DNA of 46,192 nucleotides from an uncultured Bacilli bacterium (GTDB lineage Bacteria; Bacillota_I; Bacilli_A; RF39; UBA660): the NCBI GenBank assembly GCA_934098555.1, contig CAKOOQ010000004.1, forward strand, positions 1 through 46,192. Direction: 5' to 3'. Of the stretch, positions 36,704 through 44,523 are shown in pieces. A model generated the notes under the pieces. The model was not told where the DNA came from, searched no databases, and worked only from the letters and a program-made list of their open reading frames with translations. Numbering within the stretch: the first letter of the stretch is position 1; every line of letters begins with the position of its first letter. Made by a program: the position numbers and the translations under genes.

Positions 36704-38484
36704 ATATAAAAGCTCAAATAGCTCCAAAAGGAGTAGAATTTAAACCAACAGAATTTATGATGAGTGGTAAGTATTGTACGATTCTAACCATTGTTAGTTA
36801 TCCTAAATTTATTGATCAAGGATATTTAGCTAACTTAACTAATTTAAGTGGTATCAAAATTGTTGCCAAACATATTCCAATTGAATTATCAACTTTACAA
36901 AGAATGATTAATAAAGAAATTGCCGATTTAAAGATGCGTTATCAAAATGAACGAGATAAAACGATTCAAGAAAGAATTCGGCAAGATTATGAATCTTTGG
37001 AACAATTTATTTCCATGCTTGTATCAACACAGTCAAGAATATATGATTTTCAACTTCATATCTTAATTTCTGCTGATACAAAAGATGATATGGAAAATAA
37101 AAAGATGCAGCTAAGAAATTATTTAGATGCTTTAGGTATGCGGGGTATCTCTTTGATGTTTGAACAGGAAAAAGTCTTGAAATCTATGATTCCTATTTTT
37201 CCTAAACAAGATGTGGAAGACCGTATAGGAACACCTATTCCATCGCCAACCATTGCGGCCATGTACCCATTTATCTTTGACAGTATCAAAGATCCAGGAA
37301 ATAGTACTTTATTTGGTGTTGATTTTTCAGGTGGTGTTGTTTTATTCAACCAGTTTTTATATCAAATTAAAAAAGAAAATAACCGTAATAATGCTAATAT
37401 TATTATTCTTGGTTCTTCTGGTTCTGGTAAATCGACCGCGGCGAAACTTTTGCTTCGTAGTCATATTCGTAATGAATACAAGCTTGTCTGTATCGATCCT
37501 GAAGGGGAACTTGGGGAGATGACGACAAATATGGGCGGAGACTTTCTAGATCTTGGTAAAGGTGGGGAATTCGGTATGGTAAATCCCCTTGAAATTGTTA
37601 TTGATGCCGATCCTGAAGAAATTAGTCAAGGCCTTGGTTATACCGTGTTAACAAGAACCATCCAACAACTAAAAGCTTTTATGAAGTACTATAGTCCTGA
37701 TATTGAAGAAGATGTCTTAACAATGTTTAGTGAAGTTGTCCAAGACACCTATAAACGTTATAAAATAGATTATGATACGGATTATAGTAAATTTTCAAGT
37801 GAAGATTACCCAACATTTGATGATGTGTATGCCACTATAAAAGGAAGACTTTTATCGATGACCGAAAAAACACATGAAAGAGATGTTATGGAAAGACTTG
37901 AGCTTAAAGTAAGACCTTTAGTAAAAGAACTTCGTTATTATTTTACGGGCCATACGACCTTAAATATTCATAGTGATTTTATTGTCTTTAATATTAAAGA
38001 GTTAATGACGGCCGATGAAAATGTTCGAAATGCGTTATTCTTTAACATTTTAAAATACGCTTGGGGCTTATGCCTTGATCCAACCGTTAATACGGTTATG
38101 TATGTTGATGAAGCCCACGTTTTATTATCGACGAAGAATGAATTAGGGGCCGAATTCTTAGCCCAAATTCAAAGACGTAGTAGAAAATATAATACGGGAA
38201 CAATTATTGTTACTCAACAACCAACCGACTTTGCAGCACCAAGTATTATTATGCATGGTAAAGCTATATTTGATAATGCTTCTTATTATCTTATTATGGG
38301 AATGAAAAAACAGGCTGTTGATGATTTATCTAAATTAATTGATTTAAATGACAGTGAGAAAGATAGTATTAAATATTACAATCAAGGAGAAGCTTTATTT
38401 GTTTGTGGTAATAGACGAATGAGAATCAACATTATTGCTACCCAAGAAGAATTAGATTCATTTGGCGCTGGTGGTGGCTTATAA
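36700..38484 (+). CDS. VirB4/TraC-type T4SS ATPase (split gene, part 2)
   Basis: This 594-residue protein holds the rest of the VirB4 N-domain (IAPKGVEFKP, YCTILTIVSYPKFI, and a coiled-coil around 85-125) and the full motor: Walker A ILGSSGSGKSTAAKLLLRS (about 236), VCIDPEGELGEM, Walker B VMYVDEAHVLLS (about 467) and GTIIVTQQPTDF. VirB4 ATPases energise T4SS assembly and transport and bind VirD4. With the 189-residue part 1 it totals 783 residues, the expected VirB4 size. It closes block C with a bidirectional terminator. Confidence 0.93.
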   Translation: MNIKAQIAPKGVEFKPTEFMMSGKYCTILTIVSYPKFIDQGYLANLTNLSGIKIVAKHIPIELSTLQRMINKEIADLKMRYQNERDKTIQERIRQDYESLEQFISMLVSTQSRIYDFQLHILISADTKDDMENKKMQLRNYLDALGMRGISLMFEQEKVLKSMIPIFPKQDVEDRIGTPIPSPTIAAMYPFIFDSIKDPGNSTLFGVDFSGGVVLFNQFLYQIKKENNRNNANIIILGSSGSGKSTAAKLLLRSHIRNEYKLVCIDPEGELGEMTTNMGGDFLDLGKGGEFGMVNPLEIVIDADPEEISQGLGYTVLTRTIQQLKAFMKYYSPDIEEDVLTMFSEVVQDTYKRYKIDYDTDYSKFSSEDYPTFDDVYATIKGRLLSMTEKTHERDVMERLELKVRPLVKELRYYFTGHTTLNIHSDFIVFNIKELMTADENVRNALFFNILKYAWGLCLDPTVNTVMYVDEAHVLLSTKNELGAEFLAQIQRRSRKYNTGTIIVTQQPTDFAAPSIIMHGKAIFDNASYYLIMGMKKQAVDDLSKLIDLNDSEKDSIKYYNQGEALFVCGNRRMRINIIATQEELDSFGAGGGL

Positions 38485-38507
38485 AAAGGCTAGAAATAGT
38501 CTTTTTT
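38483..38507. terminator. Bidirectional terminator between virB4 and ylbJ
   Basis: AAAAAGGCTA (38483-38492) and TAGTCTTTTT (38497-38506) form a 10-bp stem with one wobble pair and a GAAA tetraloop. Confidence 0.9.
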
Positions 38508-38508
38508 C

Positions 38509-39393
38509 TTACCACAAAATAAGAATAAGAATGCCCATTAAAAATTCATAAATTCTGCCTTTTAAAAAAGAAAGATAAGAAATGTTTGTTTCACTTAAAA
38601 TGCCTTTTACTTGTAAATGGATGGATAATCCCCCAAAACTGATAAAAAAATAGGCTAGGATTTTCTTTAATTTAAGATTTAAAGATGAGCCAATTAGACT
38701 TTTTAAACCCGAAGATATTTCTAAAAAGCCTGTTAAGAAAGGAAAGTGCCAAGGGTTTATTATGGCATCTAAAAGATAAAAAAGACAGACACAACCTAAA
38801 ATAAGTAAAAGAGTATTCATGGCTTTAAGAATGCTTTTTGATAAATAAGTTCCCAAGGATTCTTTCACTTTTGAAAACGTAAGCATGGTATCTTTATTTA
38901 AAGAAGGACTTAAAATGCCTAGTAAAGTATTTACAAAATAAGGAAGAAAAATCAGAGTTAGAGTATCTTTTAAGTTATGGGGGAAAATTAAAGAAAGCAT
39001 CGTGTATAAAAATAAAGGATTCGAAAAGAAAATAAATTTTAATAAATGTTCGGCTTCTTTTTTGGTTATGTTGTTTTGTAAGTAAAGCGTTTTTAAGGCA
39101 TAGATATTTGCTGGTGTCCCCGAAAACAAAGATATTAAGAAAATAAAAAAGCCATTAGAACTAACATGTAAAAGTTTTTTAAAAAAAGAACCCATTTTTC
39201 TTTCAAACAGTAAAGGTAAATCAAAATATAAAAACAAATCGGTTAAAATCATCATAGGAAAAAGAGAAGGAAAGAGCTTCAAAATAAATAGTTCACAGCT
39301 TGCTAAAACCATCTTTTGAATAAGAATATTATTTTTAAAAATAAAAAAAGTTATTAAAGTTAACAGTAATAATGGCAATTTGTTTTGTTTCAT
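38509..39393 (-). CDS. YlbJ-like sporulation membrane protein
   Basis: This 294-residue polytopic membrane protein (about eight helices) matches the YlbJ/nucleoside-recognition family: SLFPMMILTDLFL, LFSGTPANIYALKTLYL, KKEAEHLLKFIFFSNPLFLY and, in the C-terminal half, GFLEISSGLKSLIGS. YlbJ is a sigma-E-controlled protein needed for forming normal, heat-resistant spores in Bacillus. The neighbouring divergent gene is the ylbL type, and ylbJ and ylbL are also close in Bacillus, which supports the call. Overall similarity is modest by eye. Confidence 0.72.
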   Translation of the reverse strand: MKQNKLPLLLLTLITFFIFKNNILIQKMVLASCELFILKLFPSLFPMMILTDLFLYFDLPLLFERKMGSFFKKLLHVSSNGFFIFLISLFSGTPANIYALKTLYLQNNITKKEAEHLLKFIFFSNPLFLYTMLSLIFPHNLKDTLTLIFLPYFVNTLLGILSPSLNKDTMLTFSKVKESLGTYLSKSILKAMNTLLLILGCVCLFYLLDAIINPWHFPFLTGFLEISSGLKSLIGSSLNLKLKKILAYFFISFGGLSIHLQVKGILSETNISYLSFLKGRIYEFLMGILILILW

Positions 39394-39481
39394 AGTACAA
39401 TTTATGTTGATAACAAAAAAATATATCTATTCTGGTATACTTTGGATTATTTTTTGTAAGATGACATAAGGAGGATAAAAA

Positions 39482-40477
39482 ATGCGTCAAAAAATAAAAA
39501 CTTTTTTTAAAGAAAATGGGAAGTTTCTAGGTGTTTTACTCGCGATTGTTCTTGTTTTTAGAATAGAACTTCCCTATAAAGTATATACGCCAGGAGGAAT
39601 GGTGGATTTATCAAAAAGAGTGAGTGTGTCAGAGGGGTATACCCATGATGGTGTTTTAGGCATGAGTTATGTCAGTGTCGTAAGAGGAAGTCTTCCTTTT
39701 CTTCTGTTATCTTATATAATACCCGATTGGGATGTCGTTTCTGAATCAGAAATTACTTATAGTAATGAAAGCTTTGATGAAACCTTTGAAGCCGATAAAA
39801 TTTTGACTCAGCAATCTATTGATGGAGCGATTATTTCAGCTTATAAAGAAGCTGGGAAAGATGTTTTAATTGCAAAAGAAGTGGTTCATGTCACCCATAT
39901 TGATACCCATGCTAAGACAGATCTAAAGCTTTTAGATATTATTTTGAGTGTTGAGGGCAAATCAATTAAAAATACGACCGATTTAAAAAATATTGTTTCG
40001 ACACATAAAGACGGCGATATCATTAGAATGACTATTTTAAGAGATAATGAAGAAAAAGAAGTTTCTTCTACAATTTATAATTTAAATGGTGAGCCTAAAG
40101 TAGGTGTGGTCCTAGCGGTTACTTATGAGTATGAAGAACAACCTAAGGCGGTTATTGAAATGAAAGAAAGTGAATCGGGCCCATCGGGGGGACTAATGAT
40201 GGCCCTAGCTATTTATAACTCTTTAAGTGAAAATGATATTACAAAAGGGGCAATTGTGATGGGAACGGGAACGATTGATATTAATGGTAACGTTGGTGAA
40301 ATTGGGGGTGTCCGTTATAAATTAATCGGGGCGGTTAAGAAAAAAGCTAAAGTGTTTTTCGTTCCGGAAGAAAATTATGAGGAAGCCATTAAAGTGAAAA
40401 ATGAAAAAAATTATGATATTCAAATTGTGGCTGTGAAAACTTTAAAAGAAGCCTTAGAAGCCTTAGATAAACGGTAA
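39482..40477 (+). CDS. ylbL: YlbL/SepM-type PDZ and Lon-like protease
   Basis: This 331-residue protein has one N-terminal helix (about 16-29), a PDZ domain (about 145-210, KLLDIILSVEGKSIKN) and a Lon-like S16 catalytic domain with ESGPSGGLMMAL (nucleophile Ser), GTIDINGNVGEIGG and VRYKLIGAVKKKAK (catalytic Lys). It is a membrane-bound protease facing outside; SepM of Streptococcus processes a quorum peptide, and YlbL affects peptidoglycan or SOS recovery in Bacillus. The ATG follows AAGGAGG. An extended -10 (TGGTATACT) lies just upstream. Confidence 0.92.
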   Translation: MRQKIKTFFKENGKFLGVLLAIVLVFRIELPYKVYTPGGMVDLSKRVSVSEGYTHDGVLGMSYVSVVRGSLPFLLLSYIIPDWDVVSESEITYSNESFDETFEADKILTQQSIDGAIISAYKEAGKDVLIAKEVVHVTHIDTHAKTDLKLLDIILSVEGKSIKNTTDLKNIVSTHKDGDIIRMTILRDNEEKEVSSTIYNLNGEPKVGVVLAVTYEYEEQPKAVIEMKESESGPSGGLMMALAIYNSLSENDITKGAIVMGTGTIDINGNVGEIGGVRYKLIGAVKKKAKVFFVPEENYEEAIKVKNEKNYDIQIVAVKTLKEALEALDKR

Positions 40478-40492
40478 ATCTTAGGCTTTTTG
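40458..40492 (+). terminator. ylbL terminator overlapping the 3' end of the gene
   Basis: AAGCCTTAGAT (40458-40468), inside the coding end, pairs with ATCTTAGGCTT (40478-40488) with one T-T mismatch; five T follow. The ylbL stop codon is in the loop. Confidence 0.75.
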
Positions 40493-40537
40493 TATGAAAT
40501 ATTTAAAAATAAACCATAAACCTTATAAGGAGGTTTT

Positions 40538-41317
40538 ATGGCAAAATACAAGGTGGAATTAACGGGAGTAAACACAAATAGTTTACTTGTTTTAACCGAA
40601 GAAGAGCAAAAAAATCTTTTTATTAAATTAAAAAGTGGAGATGAATCCGTAAAAGAACGCCTGATTGAAGGAAATTTAAAATTAGTTTTAAGTTCTTTAA
40701 GAAGTTTTCGACGTTACAACGTGAATTTAGACGATTTATTTCAAGTGGGCGTTGTCGGTCTTATTAAGGCTATTGATAATTTTGATATGTCTTACAACTT
40801 AAAGTTAAGTACGTATGCGATACCTTTAATTACCGGCGAAATTAGACGCTTTTTAAGAGACAATCAAAGTTCAATCCGCATCAGTAGAAGTACTAAAGAA
40901 ATGGCTTATTATATTTTGAAATTTAAAGAAGGTTATTTACAAAAGTTTGGCCATGAGCCCTCTTATGAAATGATTAGTAAAGAACTTAATTTGTCTTTTT
41001 ATGAAATTTCGATGGCTTTAGATTCTTTGAAAGAACCGGCTAGTATTTATGAACCTGTCTACAGTGATGGTAAAGATGATATTTATCTTTTTGATCAACT
41101 TGAAGATAAACATGTCGCGGATGAAAATAGGGATCAAAAAATTCTTTTAAAAAAAGCTTTACAAAAATTAAAAGACCGCGAAAAGAAAATTTTGCTAGAT
41201 CGTTACTTAATTGGCAAAACACAAGTAGAAATTGCCGCCTCTTTAAATATTAGTCAAGCCCAAGTATCACGTATAGAAAAACAAGCTATTCGTACTTTAC
41301 GAATAATGATGAAATAA
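40538..41317 (+). CDS. sigG: Sporulation sigma factor SigG
   Basis: This 259-residue protein is a sigma-70 family factor very close to Bacillus sigma-G (260 residues). It begins KVELTGVNTNSLLVLTEEEQ, has the region 2 LDDLFQVGVVGLIKAIDNFD and STYAIPLITGEIRRFLRDN, and region 4 LKDREKKILLDRYLIGKTQ with EIAASLNISQAQVSRIEKQA. Sigma-G drives late forespore genes such as the small acid-soluble spore proteins. The sigma-F paralogue lacks the N-terminal KVE-GV-T motif. The ATG follows TAAGGAGG. No spoIIG genes lie next to it, unlike in Bacillus. Confidence 0.93.
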   Translation: MAKYKVELTGVNTNSLLVLTEEEQKNLFIKLKSGDESVKERLIEGNLKLVLSSLRSFRRYNVNLDDLFQVGVVGLIKAIDNFDMSYNLKLSTYAIPLITGEIRRFLRDNQSSIRISRSTKEMAYYILKFKEGYLQKFGHEPSYEMISKELNLSFYEISMALDSLKEPASIYEPVYSDGKDDIYLFDQLEDKHVADENRDQKILLKKALQKLKDREKKILLDRYLIGKTQVEIAASLNISQAQVSRIEKQAIRTLRIMMK

Positions 41318-41359
41318 AATAATTTTGTGTTAAAATAGTAATAAGGTAGGTGTATCAAA

Positions 41360-41842
41360 ATGAAAAAAGGTTTTACACTTGTGGAGTTACTCGCGGTTAT
41401 AGCCCTTCTTGCTTTAATTGCTGTGATAGCCGTTCCAAGTGCAATGAAGGTATCTTATAATGTTAAAAAAGATATGTATTGTGAGAAAGTTGATATGATT
41501 TTGCAAAATGCTAAAAGTTGGGGCGATGACCATCCAAGCCAATTAAGAAAAACGAAAGATGGTTCATGTTATATTACCAAAACCGTTGGTTTTTTTGTGA
41601 GTCAAGGCTTAATTAAAAAAGAAACGGATAATGAAGGTAGTTACGTTTTAAATCCGGTAAATAGTGAAGCTATGGATGGTAAGAAAATTCATTTATATTT
41701 AAAAAACAACCGGGCTTATGCTTATTACGAAGAAGATGATGCGGAGTTAACCGATGCGTGTGACTCTTTTCGTGAATGTACTTCTAGTGAAGACCCTTTA
41801 AGCAATAATTGTGTGAAAAGACCGGCAAAAGAATGTCCATAG
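41360..41842 (+). CDS. Type IV pilin-like prepilin (orphan)
   Basis: This 160-residue protein starts with a classic prepilin N-terminus: KKGFTLVELLAVIALLALIA, in which the peptidase cuts after Gly and the mature protein starts with a methylated Phe and Glu+5. The rest is a globular domain with five Cys, two of them in the last 15 residues. It is like ComGC or PilA-type (pseudo)pilins, but no comG, pilB, pilC or prepilin peptidase gene lies nearby. It is 42 nt after sigG with no visible terminator between, so it could be co-transcribed with sigG. Role unknown. Confidence 0.82.
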   Translation: MKKGFTLVELLAVIALLALIAVIAVPSAMKVSYNVKKDMYCEKVDMILQNAKSWGDDHPSQLRKTKDGSCYITKTVGFFVSQGLIKKETDNEGSYVLNPVNSEAMDGKKIHLYLKNNRAYAYYEEDDAELTDACDSFRECTSSEDPLSNNCVKRPAKECP

Positions 41843-41843
41843 G

Positions 41844-41872
41844 TTTACAAAAATAAAAAAAATTGTTAGAAT
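41844..41872 (+). promoter_or_regulatory. der promoter
   Basis: TTTACA (41844-41849), 17 nt and TAGAAT (41867-41872) lie 29 nt before der. Confidence 0.65.
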
Positions 41873-41901
41873 AAAAGCGCTTGTAAAAAGAGGTGAAGTA
41901 A

Positions 41902-43206
41902 ATGAAAACAGTATGCTTAATAGGAAGACCAAATACAGGGAAATCCTCTTTATTTAATTGTTTTTTAAGAGAAGAACGTTCTATTATTATGGATGAACCA
42001 GGTGTGACAAGAGACCGTATTTATGGTATTGTAAAACATAATGATAAATCTTTTTATCTCATTGATACGGGAGGACTTGAACTGGGAAGCGAAAATTTTA
42101 AAGAAGATATTTTAGCTCAAGCCCAGTACGCGATTGATGAAGCTGACTTAGTTTTATTTGTTGTCGATGGCAAAACAGAACTTAATCAAAGTGATTATAT
42201 GATTCGGGATTTACTTAGAAAGTCTAAAAAAGATGTTTTTGTTGTGGCAAATAAATTAGATAATAAACAACGCCAAGAAGAAATATATCGCTTTTATGAA
42301 CTTGGTTTTGACAATATTTTTGGTGTATCGGCGGCTCATAAAATTGGTTTAAGAGAACTTTTGGATGCGGTGACAAATGACTTAAAAGAAGAAACGGTTA
42401 TAGAGGATGACACATGTAAATTTTGTTTGATAGGCCGACCTAATGTCGGTAAAAGTAGTTTAGTGAATGCCATATTAAATGAAGAAAGAGCTATCGTAAG
42501 TGATGTAGCGGGGACAACAAGAGATGCAACCGACACAAGGTTTAATTATCATGGCAAAACGTATACTATGATTGATACTGCAGGTATTCGTAAAAGAGGT
42601 CGTATTTACGAAAACATTGAAAAGTACAGTCTTTTAAGAAGCTTAAAAGCTATTGAACGAAGTGATGTGTGTGTTCTTGTTTTAAATGCTGAAGAAAAAA
42701 TTATCGAACATGATAAACATATTGCGGGTATGGCTTTAGAACAAGGAAAAGCTCTTGTGATTGCTGTCAACAAATGGGATACAGTAAATGATAGTAATAC
42801 AGCGATAAAAGAATGGAAAGAGCTTTTGAAGTACGAATTTCAATTTGCTCCTTTTGCTAAAGTCGTTTTCTTATCTGCAAAAACTAAAAAAAGGGTAGGA
42901 ACATTAATGCCTGAGATAATTGACGCTTACGAAAACTATCATAAAACGATTAAAACTTCTTTATTAAATGATGTTATTCATGAAGCAACAAGTCTTCATG
43001 AAGCTCCATCTTATAAAGGAAGACGTTTAAAAATATACTTTATAAATCAAGAGGCAAGCGAGCCACCTAAATTCACCTTCTATGTGAATGACAAAGGTCT
43101 TGTTCATTTTAGTTATGAACGTTATTTAGAAAATAAACTCCGGGAAAATTTTGATTTAACGGGAACACCAATTATTCTTAAATTTAAAAACAGAAGTGAG
43201 GAATAA
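41902..43206 (+). CDS. der: Ribosome biogenesis GTPase Der (EngA)
   Basis: This 434-residue protein has two GTPase domains in tandem: G1 GRPNTGKSSLF (about residue 8) with VTRDR and DTGG, and G1 GRPNVGKSSLV (about 178) with DVAGTTRDATDT, DTAGIRKRG and NKWD. A C-terminal KH-like domain follows. Der is an essential 50S ribosome assembly factor. The ATG follows AGAGGTG. In Bacillus der lies a few genes from spoIVA-hup; here it is about 15 kb away, on the other side of the T4SS core. It ends with an overlap-free junction to a small XRE gene. Confidence 0.96.
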   Translation: MKTVCLIGRPNTGKSSLFNCFLREERSIIMDEPGVTRDRIYGIVKHNDKSFYLIDTGGLELGSENFKEDILAQAQYAIDEADLVLFVVDGKTELNQSDYMIRDLLRKSKKDVFVVANKLDNKQRQEEIYRFYELGFDNIFGVSAAHKIGLRELLDAVTNDLKEETVIEDDTCKFCLIGRPNVGKSSLVNAILNEERAIVSDVAGTTRDATDTRFNYHGKTYTMIDTAGIRKRGRIYENIEKYSLLRSLKAIERSDVCVLVLNAEEKIIEHDKHIAGMALEQGKALVIAVNKWDTVNDSNTAIKEWKELLKYEFQFAPFAKVVFLSAKTKKRVGTLMPEIIDAYENYHKTIKTSLLNDVIHEATSLHEAPSYKGRRLKIYFINQEASEPPKFTFYVNDKGLVHFSYERYLENKLRENFDLTGTPIILKFKNRSEE

Positions 43207-43210
43207 TAAA

Positions 43211-43429
43211 ATGAAACATCTTGTTCATGAAAAACTTGAAAAATTACGACAAGAACATGGCTATACCTATTTAGATATGGCAGAAAAACTTGGTGTGTGT
43301 AAATCTTATTATTGGCAAATAGAACATAATAACAGACGTTTATATTACGACATGGCCAAAGAAATCGCGGCTATATTTAAATTAAAACCGGATGATCTTT
43401 TTTTAGAGGAAAGTAAAACCTATAAATAA
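43211..43429 (+). CDS. Small XRE-family DNA-binding protein
   Basis: This 72-residue protein is a single helix-turn-helix domain of the Cro/C1 type: KLEKLRQEHGYTYLDMAEKLGV, then SYYWQIEHNNRRLYYDMAKEIAAIF. It is closely related to the small protein at 44265 (shared YYxQIE and RRLYY). The ATG at 43211, 4 nt after der, follows GTGAGGAA. It may be a DNA-binding repressor or an antirepressor for a nearby promoter; target unknown. Confidence 0.85.
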   Translation: MKHLVHEKLEKLRQEHGYTYLDMAEKLGVCKSYYWQIEHNNRRLYYDMAKEIAAIFKLKPDDLFLEESKTYK

Positions 43430-43455
43430 CATAAGATACTACTAGGAGGTATTTT

Positions 43456-43698
43456 ATGGAATTTAAAGATAGTTTCTTTAAAAAAGTGGAAAAAAAGACA
43501 AAAGTAGATAAGGATACTATTTTGTCTTTAGCCGAAAAATTACAAAAAGGAAATATGAAAGATGAAGCCACTTTACGAGATGTTATTCATACACTAAGCA
43601 AAATGACCGGTAAGGATGTTTCCAAAGAAAGAGAAGATAAAATTATTAAAACCATCGTGGAAGATAAAGTTCCTAAAGGTGTTGATAAAATGTTTTAA
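43456..43698 (+). CDS. spoVIF: Stage VI sporulation protein F (SpoVIF)
   Basis: This 80-residue protein matches the SpoVIF/YjcC family, including FFKKVEKKTKVDKDTILSLA, KDEATLRDVIHTLSKMTGK and VSKEREDKIIKTIVEDKVP. SpoVIF is a small mother-cell protein that helps the last stage of coat assembly in Bacillus. The ATG follows a perfect AGGAGGT. It sits between small XRE genes and is followed by a terminator shared with the convergent double-HTH gene. Together with cotYZ-like, spoIVA, ylbJ and sigG it documents sporulation. Confidence 0.87.
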   Translation: MEFKDSFFKKVEKKTKVDKDTILSLAEKLQKGNMKDEATLRDVIHTLSKMTGKDVSKEREDKIIKTIVEDKVPKGVDKMF

Positions 43699-43701
43699 AA
43701 A

Positions 43702-43730
43702 AGTAGAGAACGGTATCTCTACTATTTTCT
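43702..43730. terminator. Bidirectional terminator after spoVIF
   Basis: AGTAGAGA and TCTCTACT form a perfect 8-bp stem, flanked by A-rich and T-rich sequence, and end both spoVIF and the convergent regulator. Confidence 0.85.
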
Positions 43731-44159
43731 TCCGAGTAGTTCATCTAAACTGCACGAAAATTGTTTAGCAAATTCTAAAGCATACATAGTGGTAATAAGA
43801 CATTTACCTGTTTCGTATTTATGAATATTTGATTGAGTTGTCTGAAGAGAAGTGGCTACCTCTGTTTGGGTTAAGTGCTTCTTTTTTCGGATTGCTTTCA
43901 AATTTTCAGAAACGGTCGTGATATCAATGTCATCATTAATTTTAGAATGCATCTTTTTATCATTATCAGATAAGCCTGTAACGTAATCCATACTGACTTT
44001 ATAATTGTTGGCAATTTTATTTAATTGTCTTAGGGGCATGATATCTTTACCCGTTTCCCATCCAGCATAAGTCGCTCTTTGGACATGTAAGATATCCGCG
44101 ATATTTTGTTGTGTATAGCCTTCGTAGGTCCTTAATTCTTTTAATCTTGTAAAATTCAT
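43722..44159 (-). CDS. Two-domain XRE-family transcriptional regulator
   Basis: This 145-residue protein carries two Cro/C1-type helix-turn-helix domains in tandem: residues about 5-60 (LKELRTYEGYTQQNIADILH, VQRATYAGWETGKDIMPLRQ) and about 85-142 (LKAIRKKKHLTQTEVATSLQ, TTQSNIHKYETGKCLITT). Fused HTH pairs can bind two half-sites or dimerise on long operators. Its start is preceded by AGGTGATG. It is divergent from the small XRE gene at 44265. An inverted repeat spans the shared intergenic region, suggesting autoregulation. Confidence 0.87.
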   Translation of the reverse strand: MNFTRLKELRTYEGYTQQNIADILHVQRATYAGWETGKDIMPLRQLNKIANNYKVSMDYVTGLSDNDKKMHSKINDDIDITTVSENLKAIRKKKHLTQTEVATSLQTTQSNIHKYETGKCLITTMYALEFAKQFSCSLDELLGRK

Positions 44160-44170
44160 TTTTCATCACC

Positions 44171-44220
44171 TACCACTAATTTAAGCATCGGAAATTTAAT
44201 TATTCGGTTTTTAGTGGGTA
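44171..44220. promoter_or_regulatory. Inverted repeat in the divergent XRE intergenic region
   Basis: TACCACTAA (44171-44179) and TTAGTGGGTA (44211-44220) are inverted copies with one extra G, 31 nt apart. They flank the divergent control region and lie beside the ribosome binding site of the two-domain XRE gene and the promoter of the small XRE gene. Candidate operator for one or both regulators; no binding data. Confidence 0.4.
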
Positions 44221-44237
44221 TAAGTGATAAAGTGTGG

Positions 44238-44243
44238 TATAAT
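44238..44243 (+). promoter_or_regulatory. Extended -10 of the small XRE gene
   Basis: A TATAAT preceded by TGG lies 21 nt before the start codon; a clear -35 box is not seen. Confidence 0.5.
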
Positions 44244-44264
44244 TTTACAGAAGGAGCACGAAAA

Positions 44265-44465
44265 ATGGCTAATGTTTATCGAAAACTTAAAAACAAAAGA
44301 ATACGACGAGGCATGTCATGTAAAGACATGGCTAAAAAATTGGGAATTAGCCCGGCTTATTATTCACAGATAGAAAATAAGCGTCGTCGTCTTTATTATT
44401 TTATGGCTGTCAAAATGGCTGATATTTTTAAGATTACCCCAGATGAATTATTTTATGATGATTAA
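44265..44465 (+). CDS. Small XRE-family DNA-binding protein (paralogue)
   Basis: This 66-residue protein is a single Cro/C1-type helix-turn-helix domain (KLKNKRIRRGMSCKDMAKKLGI, SPAYYSQIENKRRRLYYFMA, FKITPDELF). It resembles the 72-residue protein at 43211 closely, so the two flank the two-domain regulator as a duplicated pair. The ATG at 44265 follows AAGGAG; the longer open frame to 44214 would include the promoter. Followed by an imperfect hairpin with a T-run (about 44466-44495). Confidence 0.85.
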   Translation: MANVYRKLKNKRIRRGMSCKDMAKKLGISPAYYSQIENKRRRLYYFMAVKMADIFKITPDELFYDD

Positions 44466-44523
44466 TAGGCCCTTATAATAAGGCTATTTTTTTATTTAGC
44501 ATACCTTATATTAGGTGAGGGGT

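Noticed and set aside
6212..38484. The region as an integrative conjugative element
   Set aside because: VirB4, VirD4, VirB6, VirB3 and a wall hydrolase are present, but there is no relaxase, integrase/excisionase, primase or att-like repeat, and housekeeping genes sit between the blocks.
43430..43438. CATAAGATA as a sigma-E/K -10 box of spoVIF
   Set aside because: It matches CATAnnnTA, but no -35 element lies 16-17 nt upstream and transcription would begin at the ribosome binding site.
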